56,103 bases of DNA from an uncultured Allofournierella sp. (GCA_944382775.1 CALWNI010000001.1:1-56103), one strand, 5' to 3'; shown: positions 9,801 to 17,905, counted from the stretch's first letter. Notes: a model not told the origin generated them from the letters alone. Numbers and translations: made by a program.

Positions 9801-10540
9801 GGTGTAGCAGGGGTCGGTGTGGCAGGGGTCGGTGTGGCAGGGGTCGGTGTGGCTGTAGGTTCTACAGTGGGGATAGGAGAGGGTGTGGCGGCAGTTGGTT
9901 GTGTAGTAGGAGTTTGGACCGGAGTGAAAACAGGAATCGTTTCATTTGCTGCGGATTGAAAATAAATTACCAACTGAGGAACAGAGCCTAAAGTTGAAAT
10001 CTGACCAGAAGAATAACTCATGGTAGCAATTTCTGTACCGATACTGCCTTGGATGCAAGAAAAGGAAGAGGTGTTCATTCTGGCAGGAGAAAAGGCAGAA
10101 GATTGCGTGTATAAAACTTCCGATTGTTCACCAGTAACTTTTGTTAACTCCAGACCTAATTCGATATTGGTACGGCCAATACCATTTGCACTTAGTGTCA
10201 ACATACAGCCATTCTGATAGTTGGCATCGTAAACAGCTGCTCCGTTTAGTAAAAGAACACCGTTTTCTACTGTAAGTTTAGACCAGCCGGCGGAATTGGT
10301 GGAAGGATCTGGCTGATTGTTTTTGTTATCACCAATCCAAATTTGGTCGGCAGTATCTAAGGTGTCAACAATGTATTTGTAAATGGATTCACCGACTTGT
10401 GAGGCTGAGGTAGTATTTTGGGTGCGGTACATCTGTTTTTGTGCGACAGGAAGCAATGGTACAAGACCTGCCAACAAAACAGAAGAAAGCACAATGACTA
10501 CCACAACTTCAATCAGTGTAAATCCTTTTTTGTGCTTCAC
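6821..10540 (-). CDS. Giant minor prepilin with repeated beta-sandwich modules, putative pilus-tip adhesin
   Basis: A 1239-aa protein with a class III signal KHKKG|FTLIE (cleavage after G6, Glu at +5) and a hydrophobic helix to about residue 31. A pilin-like head (35-205) is followed by a Pro/Thr linker (206-254) with PATPT units. Two related modules of about 300 residues follow (about 278-575 and 602-885), for example IILVPVG / IFIPVG, TFTATGKKY / KHTATGNYY, TIISYDA / TIIFYDA and EYRATVPLYF / TYQATFPLAF. Two shorter Ig-like units (GTWTI near 921, GTWSI near 1027) and a unique C-terminus (about 1100-1239) complete it. Ordinary minor pilins are 150-300 aa. The start is GTG with AAAGGAG upstream. 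The gene is AT-richer than pilB. The adhesin role is inferred from architecture. Confidence 0.85.
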   Translation of the reverse strand: MKHKKGFTLIEVVVVIVLSSVLLAGLVPLLPVAQKQMYRTQNTTSASQVGESIYKYIVDTLDTADQIWIGDNKNNQPDPSTNSAGWSKLTVENGVLLLNGAAVYDANYQNGCMLTLSANGIGRTNIELGLELTKVTGEQSEVLYTQSSAFSPARMNTSSFSCIQGSIGTEIATMSYSSGQISTLGSVPQLVIYFQSAANETIPVFTPVQTPTTQPTAATPSPIPTVEPTATPTPATPTPATPTPATPNPDTPTTSDSILKIQLNEWSYNINSFNYSNQIILVPVGTNGIVLGSYFPNFDNNGTTFSDPIDGIWKITKNICYDGSDTAVVSTSPSDPTQPHINRTISVSALREGVAELTFTATGKKYQWDTPYNPALDGQTTKITIISYDASDYAKNSRLIHLNYYFDHLKSTNNGSALEIPFKRSDTSFTNVVFSVEIVANIPEIFNTIKQKLDESPTVTLSTQGYVGGGPANPPIPDTWKPEEDSKPYYTKNPSSALLLPYSETEYRATVPLYFDDITPHKPSQQYKIYCWVYSQLGNINDIWFQKKPYADRSYSCIFDNKPCIVNVTAELSQIYKHNQDSVVVQDNGKWVGRYSPVLSGNTIFIPVGQSYPIASYAPDYIGDYLLFGKWTSTLSVTPSGEPSDTILASSVQENLNKDISYPLILLAENEGIVTLKHTATGNYYTNSGTYVGYHHPLQNAFSQVTIIFYDAEKVANGTSELLKSSLTLTTGTDETKSDSITTAYTAEGEVFAKATFSLDVVPKWNWDESKVNVEEIIRNALESNPPSVSLSTFKTSMTSWSDVSAIAKPENTTLIASSEHGTYQATFPLAFSNSIPTSNAETDLYAWISMQNSTIQGGIAAVFDPTLPNRCTVTITPPDITLYIGITNSGKKIGSELSINKGQELSFCAYDPTGIYRLTGTWTIGKNSYTNQEYCPATAVKGLSAGIYQVTFNSNIAPYNPITKTFTLVVKESDYLVAFSDEYDKDDPPTPEYNSGNHSFTAYFGDTIDLYAYLRKNGGTPSNVDGTWSISYPVGQKETVLKEISTSTSHLELEAIRPENASQDQYTVYLTFTRADTASLPLEEKQLKLTMYIRDSKLRSWTTLYSNKDVQQGPNDPLNIIGTSKLFGDPERKNWYFNIKTPVDMLENKEFRWLINGSSIYSISPETQSGDYYKYKLLWINYYAFHYDIKDFGRSIQIKKSTSSGSLSKFSRNYTLTLQYRDPGESLWTTYDSINFKA
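9809..9853 (-). repeat. Three perfect 15-bp tandem repeats in the giant prepilin linker
   Basis: The unit AGGGGTCGGTGTGGC (plus strand) occurs three times head to tail. It encodes the PATPT units of the linker. As 15 bp is five codons, slippage would lengthen or shorten the linker without breaking the frame. Confidence 0.9.
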
Positions 10541-10573
10541 TATTTGGCACTCCTTTCATATAGTGATCAAAAA

Positions 10574-11395
10574 TCAAGAAGAAAAGGTAAGTCCTGCAAG
10601 GATAATGCGAGCATATGCTTTGTCAAGTTCAAGAGAAAGCGATTCTTTTTGTTCAGAGGTAAGACTGTTGATATCTGTGGAATATAACATATAGTCTAAT
10701 CGATAATCCGCAGGATTGCTTAATAAAGTTTCAAGTGTATTTTCAAAAGGAATCAAATACCACCCATGTGATAAACTGATATCGTTGATTGTGATGCTTT
10801 CGGGATCGACATACAGCAGGCAAGACTGACGGCTGCTTGGGCGGAATTTAAGCGTATTGGATGAAGTAGAAAAAGAATTGGTAAAAACAACGATTTCTTG
10901 CGAAAGTGTTTGATTTTTGGTTAAGTTGTTTTCGCTGAATATTAAAAATGGGCCATTTTCCGGGGCAGTTAGATCGCTTGGCAGTTGCAAGTTTGGAAGT
11001 TGCAATGGGTCGGCATAAGCAGAAGTCTGTGATGCATCGAGAGGTTGGTTAAAGAGATGAAAAAAACTATTTCCAACCCAATAAGGTTGAACCGAAAATA
11101 AAAACTGCGAACGAATTAAGGTGTCGGCTTGTGCTACCTTGCCATAAATTTTATAACCATTTGGTAAAATAGCATCGCCATTTGTAGTAGTAAAAGTTAA
11201 ATTATCACTAATATTTGCTTGGAGTACGCCATTCAGCGATTGATTTGCTTGGGCATTTGTATCACGTTCGTCTTTAGCTGATAGCTGAAGATTGAGCGAG
11301 GCGCGGATAAATGTGGCAAGTATCAATGCGCCAAGAGAGAGAACCGTTAAACCAACAACAAATTCAACTAATGTAAAGCCTTGTTTACAACGCAA
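10574..11395 (-). CDS. Minor prepilin, PilW-like position (273 aa)
   Basis: The class III signal peptide is MRCKQG|FTLVE with Glu at +5 and a hydrophobic helix (residues 7-30). The rest is a 240-residue soluble domain I do not recognise. The start is TTG at 11395, directly after the TAA of the upstream prepilin gene; GAGGAGG eight bases before supports it, and no other start would keep the prepilin signal. It lies between two larger prepilins, so it likely belongs to the minor-pilin complex that primes assembly or sits at the tip (inference). Confidence 0.8.
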   Translation of the reverse strand: MRCKQGFTLVEFVVGLTVLSLGALILATFIRASLNLQLSAKDERDTNAQANQSLNGVLQANISDNLTFTTTNGDAILPNGYKIYGKVAQADTLIRSQFLFSVQPYWVGNSFFHLFNQPLDASQTSAYADPLQLPNLQLPSDLTAPENGPFLIFSENNLTKNQTLSQEIVVFTNSFSTSSNTLKFRPSSRQSCLLYVDPESITINDISLSHGWYLIPFENTLETLLSNPADYRLDYMLYSTDINSLTSEQKESLSLELDKAYARIILAGLTFSS

Positions 11396-12952
11396 TTATG
11401 TTCCCTCCTCTTGTGAATATGAAGACGTTTGGTCTACCACTCGTTGAACAGACACTAAATGAAAGTACGGTGTGGTTTTACCATTGCTTGCAGGAGCATT
11501 TAAAATAGATGTGTTATTTATTGTGATGGGTTCCAGATAAGAAAGGGTAAGAGTGGGAGTATCAGTACCGTTTGTTAGAATGTTTACGTTTACATTTTGC
11601 AAACAGCCATAAACGGTAGCACCACTGTCAATGTTTACAGTGCTGCTGGTATCACTGCCATAAACCATAAGATAAAAAGGTCCTTTGCCACTAAGCGTTA
11701 GAGTGGCATTGGGTTCTAAAACAATTATGCTACCCACTTTTGAGGTTCCGTTTATATCACAAGCAGGGGCATTGCTGATAGTGGCAGAAGAATTAGAGGT
11801 TACAATGCCATATAAGCCAACGTTATTTTCCGGTGTTTGGCCATTATCAAATGTTTTCATTGTGGAAGGAAAGGTAGGGATATACATAGATAACGGACTG
11901 GAAAGCACAGGAAAGTCTTGCCATGTTAAGGGAGCAAACCCGGTAGAGGATCGATAGCCATAAGAGTCACCACGGCGGTAGCCATTTGTTAGCGTATATA
12001 CGCCGTTTCCGTCATTTCCGTAGACTGCATCGCCAACATCGACCGAGGCGCAATAAGCAGAGCCGGAAATGGAAGAGCCGCCTTCATAACGAAGGCTAGT
12101 GCTGTAAACATCTCCATTTACGATAACGCCAGGCTTTACGGTTAATTTTCCAAGTGAATAAATACCGGAAAGCCGGTTTACAGTGCTACCAGATACAGTA
12201 CTTGCCACATTGCCAAATACCGAGTTACTGATGGTTAAATTTCGATTTGCAATGAGGATACCACCAATGGAACTATTTTCGATGGTGATTGTTGTATCAG
12301 ATACTTGACCAGGGACTAAAACATTACCGCCGATAGTACTATCAATAAATGTTAGATTTTGTGTAGAATCTTGGTCAAACAGATATAAATCGGTATCTGC
12401 ACCTAGATTTAAACGGAATGTATTAGAGCCGTTGCTGGCAGTAAGCTTACCGGCCAAACCGCTGCCATATAATACGGTATTGCTGTTGGATTGCTCGATG
12501 CTATAAAGCAGCGACGGAATGGTGTCGGCATCGTGATATTGTACAACCATTTGCACAGTTTCGCTTTGCGTACCCACATTGGCTGTGGCGGTTAAAGTAA
12601 AGCTGTTATTTTCTGCCGAAGCTATGGCGATATCAACAGGAATGGTTACCGTGATATCTTCGGATGTGGTAATAGTAATTTGGGTAGAAAGAGGGCTTTC
12701 TGCAGGAGAGTTGGTTAAGTATTGCAAATCCTGCCCGTTGAGTAAGCGTGTGGATTCGCCATCTACCAGCAGTTGCAATGCGCTAAGGGCGGCATTGTAT
12801 GCCTGGTTATTGGTGCTGTATTCCAAACTGCGAACACGGTCATTATACGATGCGGAGAGCATGGCTGCACCAAGTACCATCATAAGCGTGATAAATACAA
12901 CCGCTTCCAGCAGAATAAAGCCCCTTTTTTTCTTTTTTTTGCTGGGCAACAT
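11396..12952 (-). CDS. Large minor prepilin with beta-solenoid-like domain (518 aa)
   Basis: The N-terminus MLPSKKKKKRG|FILLE has a basic leader, Gly at -1, Phe at +1 and Glu at +5, followed by a hydrophobic helix (12-32). The middle and C-terminal parts are rich in Ser, Thr, Asn, Gly and short strands such as TIENSSIGGILIANRNLTIS and NLTFIDSTIGGNVLVPG. This recurring pattern suggests a right-handed beta-helix, like PilX-type minor pilins with polymer-forming domains (inference). Start ATG with GGAGGGG upstream. It stands where PilX/GspK-like proteins stand in other pilus operons. Confidence 0.75.
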   Translation of the reverse strand: MLPSKKKKKRGFILLEAVVFITLMMVLGAAMLSASYNDRVRSLEYSTNNQAYNAALSALQLLVDGESTRLLNGQDLQYLTNSPAESPLSTQITITTSEDITVTIPVDIAIASAENNSFTLTATANVGTQSETVQMVVQYHDADTIPSLLYSIEQSNSNTVLYGSGLAGKLTASNGSNTFRLNLGADTDLYLFDQDSTQNLTFIDSTIGGNVLVPGQVSDTTITIENSSIGGILIANRNLTISNSVFGNVASTVSGSTVNRLSGIYSLGKLTVKPGVIVNGDVYSTSLRYEGGSSISGSAYCASVDVGDAVYGNDGNGVYTLTNGYRRGDSYGYRSSTGFAPLTWQDFPVLSSPLSMYIPTFPSTMKTFDNGQTPENNVGLYGIVTSNSSATISNAPACDINGTSKVGSIIVLEPNATLTLSGKGPFYLMVYGSDTSSTVNIDSGATVYGCLQNVNVNILTNGTDTPTLTLSYLEPITINNTSILNAPASNGKTTPYFHLVSVQRVVDQTSSYSQEEGT

Positions 12953-12991
12953 GGTGTCAGCCCCTCCTTTTTATAAGAGATTGAGGTGCAG

Positions 12992-13654
12992 TTACTGCAC
13001 CTCATCCAACATATAGAGTTCTAATGTAACTTGAAAATCGCCGGTTTGAGAAACATCCACTTGGATAAACTGAACCGGTAAACGGTCGGCGATGTTGCTG
13101 ATAAATTGCTCAAAATTGCTACGCTCGCCAACACAGGTTAGGGTAATGGAACTGTATAGAACCTGTGCGGTGGTTGCAGTGGTACTATCACCGGAGGAAG
13201 TTCCGCTGCCAGAACCGGTTTCGCCTGCTTGTGCGGCTTTAATCTGGTTGCCCCAGGTGTAGCCGTTTTCTTGCGGCAAAGAAAATTGACCGTTGGCAAG
13301 GTCTTTTACCCGGATATCAGAAACACTCATGGCAGTGGCAGAAAGATTGTAAGAATCCAGAAATCCGCTGATTAAGTCGGCAACCATATTGGTGGACATG
13401 GGTTCGTAAAACGCTTTGCCGGTTTGACGAGTTGTTTCTTTTGCAGTTTGCTGATCTTTTTGCAGTTGTGGTAGTTGTGCAATATTAGACTGCATTTCCA
13501 TTTGCAGTGTGAGTTGTTCGTCCAGTTCTTGCTGTAACTCCAACTTGTGATCCAGTGCAGGCTGAATGAGCAGCATTAAGCCACCCACCAAAACTGCAAA
13601 AATAGATAGAACAAATATCAGGATTTTTTCGCGTTGTGTCAATTGGTAATTCAT
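12992..13654 (-). CDS. pilO: PilO-like pilus alignment protein
   Basis: A 220-aa bitopic membrane protein with a short cytoplasmic N-terminus, one membrane segment (about residues 11-30), a Gln/Leu-rich coiled coil (about 33-70) and a C-terminal alpha/beta domain. This is the PilO/GspM layout. It begins one base after the stop of the PilM-PilN fusion gene, so translation is coupled. It should pair with the PilN part of that protein to link PilC and PilB to the membrane platform. The assignment rests on layout and context more than on sequence motifs. Confidence 0.75.
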   Translation of the reverse strand: MNYQLTQREKILIFVLSIFAVLVGGLMLLIQPALDHKLELQQELDEQLTLQMEMQSNIAQLPQLQKDQQTAKETTRQTGKAFYEPMSTNMVADLISGFLDSYNLSATAMSVSDIRVKDLANGQFSLPQENGYTWGNQIKAAQAGETGSGSGTSSGDSTTATTAQVLYSSITLTCVGERSNFEQFISNIADRLPVQFIQVDVSQTGDFQVTLELYMLDEVQ

Positions 13655-13655
13655 A

Positions 13656-15116
13656 TTATGCTACCTCGTTTAAGACACAGGTCAAGTTAAAGGAATATTG
13701 ACCGGTTTGGTTATTGAGTGTGTAGCCGGTATAGGAAACAGACCAATAATCGCCAATGCCGGAAAGACGCTCTACAATGGTGGGAATGGAGCGATAATCG
13801 GCGACCGAGCAACCATAGACAATGGTGTTGTTGCTTGCGGTATAGTGATATTCCAGTATGGAGCCGGCATCGCCAAAAACACTGGAAGCACGATACAGCA
13901 GTTCGGCGGTGATTTGAGGGTTAGATTCCAAGATGGAAATGGCACGATTAGCCTCAGCCGTTGCGGCATTGTAATAAGAAATAATGCTGCGGGTTGTTTG
14001 AGCTTGCTGATTTAAGTCAATATTATTTGCATCGGTTGTATAGGCTTTTACATCTTTGATTTGAGATTCAAGATGATAATTGCCAAAAAGCAGTACAGCC
14101 CAGCCTAGCATTACCAATCCAGCTAAAACACCCGGAACGGCCCAAGGAAGCTTTCCACTCTTTTTCTCTAAACTAGAGACTTCGCTTTGAGAAGAAGCTT
14201 CCAAAAAATTGACGGCTTTGTACTTGGTGTGCAGCATGCAGCCGCTCATGGGGAACATTTCAGGCAAAAGAATGCCGGCATGTGCGTTGTATGCTACCTG
14301 TTCCACATCAGGAAAAGGTTGTGCTGTGATATGAAAGGTATCGGCAATAACGCGGCAGCCAGGTTCTTCGTTGGGTTCCAGCCCACAAAAATAAACCGTT
14401 TGAGCAGGCTCAGCGGATTTATTGCTTTGGCTAAACTGCAACATGCTGCTGACACGGCCAAGCAGTTCTCCCAGAACAGCAGGAGTTCCGCGTTCGGTAA
14501 TTAAACGGCTACGCGCATTCATAAGATAGCGGCCGCCTGCAAACAGATAAGTAACAACGGTTTGCCCATCTAAAACGCACAGAATAAAGCTGAGATTTGC
14601 CAGTTGAGGCAGAAATTGAACCATTTGCACACAACTACTTAAAGCACTGGTAATACCAGACAGCTTAATACCGGCTTTTTCAAACAATTCGGTGATCTGT
14701 GCCAATAAAGGACGTTCGATACCAAAACAGAGAAGTTCTTGCTGTTGGGTGGGAGGTAATTCGGTATAGTCAAATACCAAATCACGCTCACCTGAATCCA
14801 ATTCACTTAATTCAGTGCGTACCACACCAGCTGTTTCTTTTGCCGAAAGAGAAAGAGGAACCGATAGCGTTTTTGCCATGATTTGGCTAGAGTCGATTAC
14901 CAATCGAACTTTGGTAGAAGAAAGCTTGGCTTGTTTTTTTAACTGAACTAAACCGTCCACTAAGGCATCGGTATCGTTAATGATACCATTTAAAATAGTA
15001 CCCTGCGGCAACTGCTGTTGCCACGAGGCTTCTACAGTAAGGAGTTTTTTGTTGGCGTGGCTTTTTACCAGCAAAAGCCGGTCATCAGCCAGATAAAGGG
15101 TGTGCTGTTTACTCAT
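13656..15116 (-). CDS. PilM-PilN fusion protein of the pilus platform
   Basis: The first 300 residues are actin-like, as in PilM: LVIDSSQIMAKTLSVP (about 72-87), an ELSELDSGERDLVFDY segment, VLDGQTVVTYLF (181-192) and a C-terminal GLEPNEEPG loop. At about 301 the sequence AVNFLEA resembles the INLLP motif that begins PilN, which binds PilM. One membrane segment (about 325-345) is followed by a coiled-coil and PilN-like periplasm-side domain. PilM and PilN are normally separate genes; here they are one 486-aa chain. Start ATG with GGAGGG upstream. Confidence 0.75.
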   Translation of the reverse strand: MSKQHTLYLADDRLLLVKSHANKKLLTVEASWQQQLPQGTILNGIINDTDALVDGLVQLKKQAKLSSTKVRLVIDSSQIMAKTLSVPLSLSAKETAGVVRTELSELDSGERDLVFDYTELPPTQQQELLCFGIERPLLAQITELFEKAGIKLSGITSALSSCVQMVQFLPQLANLSFILCVLDGQTVVTYLFAGGRYLMNARSRLITERGTPAVLGELLGRVSSMLQFSQSNKSAEPAQTVYFCGLEPNEEPGCRVIADTFHITAQPFPDVEQVAYNAHAGILLPEMFPMSGCMLHTKYKAVNFLEASSQSEVSSLEKKSGKLPWAVPGVLAGLVMLGWAVLLFGNYHLESQIKDVKAYTTDANNIDLNQQAQTTRSIISYYNAATAEANRAISILESNPQITAELLYRASSVFGDAGSILEYHYTASNNTIVYGCSVADYRSIPTIVERLSGIGDYWSVSYTGYTLNNQTGQYSFNLTCVLNEVA

Positions 15117-15146
15117 AAGCCCTCCGCAAGCGTATATTATAAGGAA

Positions 15147-16331
15147 TTAACCAACATTGCCATACATGTTCCAAATGGGAACCAAAACACCAACCATGAT
15201 CATACAAACAATAACTGCCATAAAGACAATCATGACAGGTTCGATCATACCGGTAAGCTTTGAAAGTGCCACATCGGCTTCGTATTCGTAATTGTCAGCG
15301 ATGTTTTCCAGCATTTGATCCAAACGGCCGGTTTCTTCACCAACGTAGATGGTAGGAGCTAATTTGCTATCGAAGCCGTCAACCGATTGAATTGCTTGAC
15401 TTAACATTTCACCACTGCGAACACGCTTAACCACCTGACCAAATTGACTGGTAAGATAGCTGTTGTTTAATGTGTAAGAAGCAATTTCAAGGCTTCGCAA
15501 CATGGACAAACCGCTGGAATACAAACTGGATTGTGTGCGTGCAAAACGTGCGGTATAAATGATTTGCAGGTGCTTTTTGATAACGGGTGCCTTTAGTTTT
15601 GTTTTATCCCACCAAAAGCGAACTTCGGGAATGGTGAAAATAATCTGAACCGCTGCTGCAACACACAAACCGCCAATGATAAGCAGATACCAACGTTCTT
15701 TTAAAAATACAGAGAATGCCATCATGGCACGGGTCATTACAGGTAGAGTGGTGCCTTCGAACATGGGTTCAAGTTGTGGCATTACAAATAAAAAGATAAT
15801 TAAAACCGCAGCTACGCAAACCAAGCCCAAAAGTTTGGGATACATGGTTGCACTTTTAATGCGGTTATTCATACGATGCTCTTTTTGGTAGTGGGTAGCG
15901 AGTTTTGAGGCAACTTGTTCTAACTGACCGCTTGCTTCACCTGCACGGAACATGTTAATCATCATTTCCGGAAAAATTTCCTGCTGTGCAAGGGAATCGC
16001 TGAGAGGCTGGCCCTGTTGTACGAGTTTTTGAACTTGTCGGTAAGCTTCTGCTGCTTCGGGTTTTAATTTGCCCATTAAAATAATATTCAGCGCACGGCT
16101 TAAAGTAATACCGGCACCGGTAAGATTGGCCAGCTGACGGCAAAATTCGCTGAGTTCCATAGAACCCAGCTGTTTTTTACGACTGGCGGCTTCTTTTTTT
16201 AGTTCGTACTGGGTTAGATAAATGCCCTCTTTTTTTAAGTTATCATATAAAGTTCGCTCATCGGCAGCGTTCATGGTACCTTTTACGGATTTACCTGTTT
16301 CGGTTTTGCCCCGATAATGATATTCTGGCAT
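15147..16331 (-). CDS. pilC: Type IV pilus inner-membrane platform protein PilC
   Basis: A 394-aa protein with two GspF domains (about 66-190 and 270-390), each with the pattern FCRQLANLTGAGITLSRAL / FARTQSSLYSSGLSMLRSLE, and three membrane segments (about 167-187, 216-236 and 367-388). GEASGQLEQV and GEETGRLDQM are the paired family motifs. It transmits PilB motion to pilin subunits. It lies 18 bp after the prepilin peptidase gene with AAGGAGG before ATG. Confidence 0.93.
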   Translation of the reverse strand: MPEYHYRGKTETGKSVKGTMNAADERTLYDNLKKEGIYLTQYELKKEAASRKKQLGSMELSEFCRQLANLTGAGITLSRALNIILMGKLKPEAAEAYRQVQKLVQQGQPLSDSLAQQEIFPEMMINMFRAGEASGQLEQVASKLATHYQKEHRMNNRIKSATMYPKLLGLVCVAAVLIIFLFVMPQLEPMFEGTTLPVMTRAMMAFSVFLKERWYLLIIGGLCVAAAVQIIFTIPEVRFWWDKTKLKAPVIKKHLQIIYTARFARTQSSLYSSGLSMLRSLEIASYTLNNSYLTSQFGQVVKRVRSGEMLSQAIQSVDGFDSKLAPTIYVGEETGRLDQMLENIADNYEYEADVALSKLTGMIEPVMIVFMAVIVCMIMVGVLVPIWNMYGNVG

Positions 16332-16349
16332 GAGAATCGCCTCCTTGCA

Positions 16350-17144
16350 TTAGGATGGAAAGAACGATAGATAAAAGCGCAGTATAGTTGTGCCAAACAA
16401 AAGCGATAGATAGCATCCAGTGCAAAGTGCAGGCCCAAAAGGCATATGTGCACCTTGGCCAATTTTTGCTTTTCCGCGGACTAAAAGGAAAATTCCTTGA
16501 ATGGAAGCAAAAATCAGACCAAAGAAAAAGCCAACCAAGGTAAGCTTCCATCCCAATAAAAAGCCACATACAGCCATCAATTGCACGTCACCGCCGCCAA
16601 AAGCATCGCCAATCAGAAGATTAATCAAAAGCATTGGCAGGCTAATGCATACTAAGCCAAGCAAACGCTGAGGAAGGGAAATATGGGGAAAAGCCCAAAT
16701 GCTAAGCAGAGCAGGAATGCATAGATACAGAGTATAACGGTCGGGAATTTCCATGGTTAGGCTATCATATAACGCAATCAACAAAAGGCAGATAGCAGTT
16801 AACAAGCATATTGCAATTTTAGTAAACTGAAAAGGATAAGCCACAAAAGATAATACAAACGCAATGCCGCCAATGAGTTCACTAATGGGATACCAAACAG
16901 AAATTGAGCATCCACAATGACGACAACGTCCTTTGTGAAAAAGCCAGCTAAAAATAGGAATTAGGTCAGATGTGGTAAGCTCTGTACCGCAAGAATCGCA
17001 ATGGCTACGTCCTTTATAAAACGGAATACTTTGTGGAATAGCAGCGCGATGCACAACCACAAATAAAAAACTGGCACAACAACTACCTAAAACAAACAGG
17101 TAGATAAAAATTATCAGCAAAAGAGAAAATGGAAGCTCAAACAT
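16350..17144 (-). CDS. pilD: Prepilin peptidase (PilD-type)
   Basis: Membrane aspartic protease that removes prepilin leaders and can N-methylate the new N-terminus. Two CxxC pairs (CDSCG and CRHCG) form the zinc-binding cytoplasmic loop of the bifunctional type. The catalytic aspartates lie in ALYDSLTMEIPD and GDAFGGGDVQLM. Six or more hydrophobic segments are present. I chose the start at 17144 (MFELPFSLL) because TTGAGG precedes it; the longer reading frame to 17216 has no ribosome site. A TATAAT on the minus strand at 17166-17171, with a poor -35, may add a weak internal promoter. Confidence 0.9.
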   Translation of the reverse strand: MFELPFSLLLIIFIYLFVLGSCCASFLFVVVHRAAIPQSIPFYKGRSHCDSCGTELTTSDLIPIFSWLFHKGRCRHCGCSISVWYPISELIGGIAFVLSFVAYPFQFTKIAICLLTAICLLLIALYDSLTMEIPDRYTLYLCIPALLSIWAFPHISLPQRLLGLVCISLPMLLINLLIGDAFGGGDVQLMAVCGFLLGWKLTLVGFFFGLIFASIQGIFLLVRGKAKIGQGAHMPFGPALCTGCYLSLLFGTTILRFYLSFFPS

Positions 17145-17240
17145 AAAGAGAACCTCAATTAATATATTATATCGCAATTCAACAAAACAAAAAAGTACTG
17201 AAGTTGTGAAAAACAAGGTCAGAGTAGTAAATGGGGGAGA

Positions 17241-17849
17241 TCATCGAATAAATTCGCCCTGATTGCCCGATAAATCGATATAGGGATCTCCGCTGCTAAT
17301 CCAGCTGCAATCGGGGTTTTGGGGAGAGCGGCGTAAAGAGCGATCATTTTGCCAAAGCTGAATGGTAAAAACACCATCTTGTTGGGTTACGGTAAACCGA
17401 TAGGTGGGGGCAGAATCAGATTGAGAGGCAACTTCAAAGTCCTCTAAAAGTCCAGAAAAATCGCTATTCAAAGTCATTCCACTGTCAGTAGGGAGATAAC
17501 CGGTGAGGGCAGAGCGAAGCACAGCACCGTTTTCGTCGTCTTGGTCGGGAGTAAGAGCCAAATGATAAGAAAGGGAACCGTCCTCGTTTTGTTCCATTTT
17601 GTCATAGCAAGACAACATAGCAGTTTGAACCGAAACGCGAATCAAACGCAGGTTGCTTTGCAGGGTAATCAATTGTGCTTGTTTTACTACGGGTTGTATA
17701 AAAAACAAAAAAATAACCGAGGCCATGCCGACAATGACAACCCGAATCAATAGCTCTACAGCGCGAAATTCCTTTTGATGATTCAATTCACGGTCAAAAT
17801 TTAATTCAATGCGTTCCTGTGCGGTGGGTTTGTGCGGTGTAGGGGTCAC
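17241..17849 (-). CDS. Pilin-like single-pass membrane protein without canonical cleavage site
   Basis: A 202-aa protein. The start is taken as GTG at 17849 because CGGAGGG lies six bases upstream; the longer frame would begin inside the upstream hairpin. Residues 28-51 read FRAVELLIRVVIVGM..., with Phe and, four residues on, Glu, then a long hydrophobic helix as in pilins. The residue before Phe is Glu (E27), not Gly, and the leader is 27 residues long. It may be a divergent pilin-like subunit that is not processed, or an accessory protein of the platform. The C-terminal domain is soluble and unrecognised. It is the second gene of the operon. Confidence 0.55.
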   Translation of the reverse strand: MTPTPHKPTAQERIELNFDRELNHQKEFRAVELLIRVVIVGMASVIFLFFIQPVVKQAQLITLQSNLRLIRVSVQTAMLSCYDKMEQNEDGSLSYHLALTPDQDDENGAVLRSALTGYLPTDSGMTLNSDFSGLLEDFEVASQSDSAPTYRFTVTQQDGVFTIQLWQNDRSLRRSPQNPDCSWISSGDPYIDLSGNQGEFIR

Positions 17850-17874
17850 GGCGTATCCCTCCGATACAATAATA

Positions 17875-17905
17875 AAAGCGGTGCGGCATATTGCCACACC
17901 GCTTT
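17875..17905 (-). terminator. Hairpin between the major pilin gene and the rest of the pilus operon
   Basis: AAAGCGGTG-c-GGCA / TGCC-a-CACCGCTTT form a 13-bp stem with one mismatch and a three-base loop. On the minus strand it is followed by TTTTATTATTG. It begins 17 bases after the pilin stop codon. A leaky terminator or RNA-processing hairpin here would give far more pilin mRNA than assembly-gene mRNA. Confidence 0.7.

Noticed and set aside
9781-9860. Short regular repeats, considered as a CRISPR-like array
   Set aside because: Units are contiguous without spacers and encode a Pro/Thr linker in frame.
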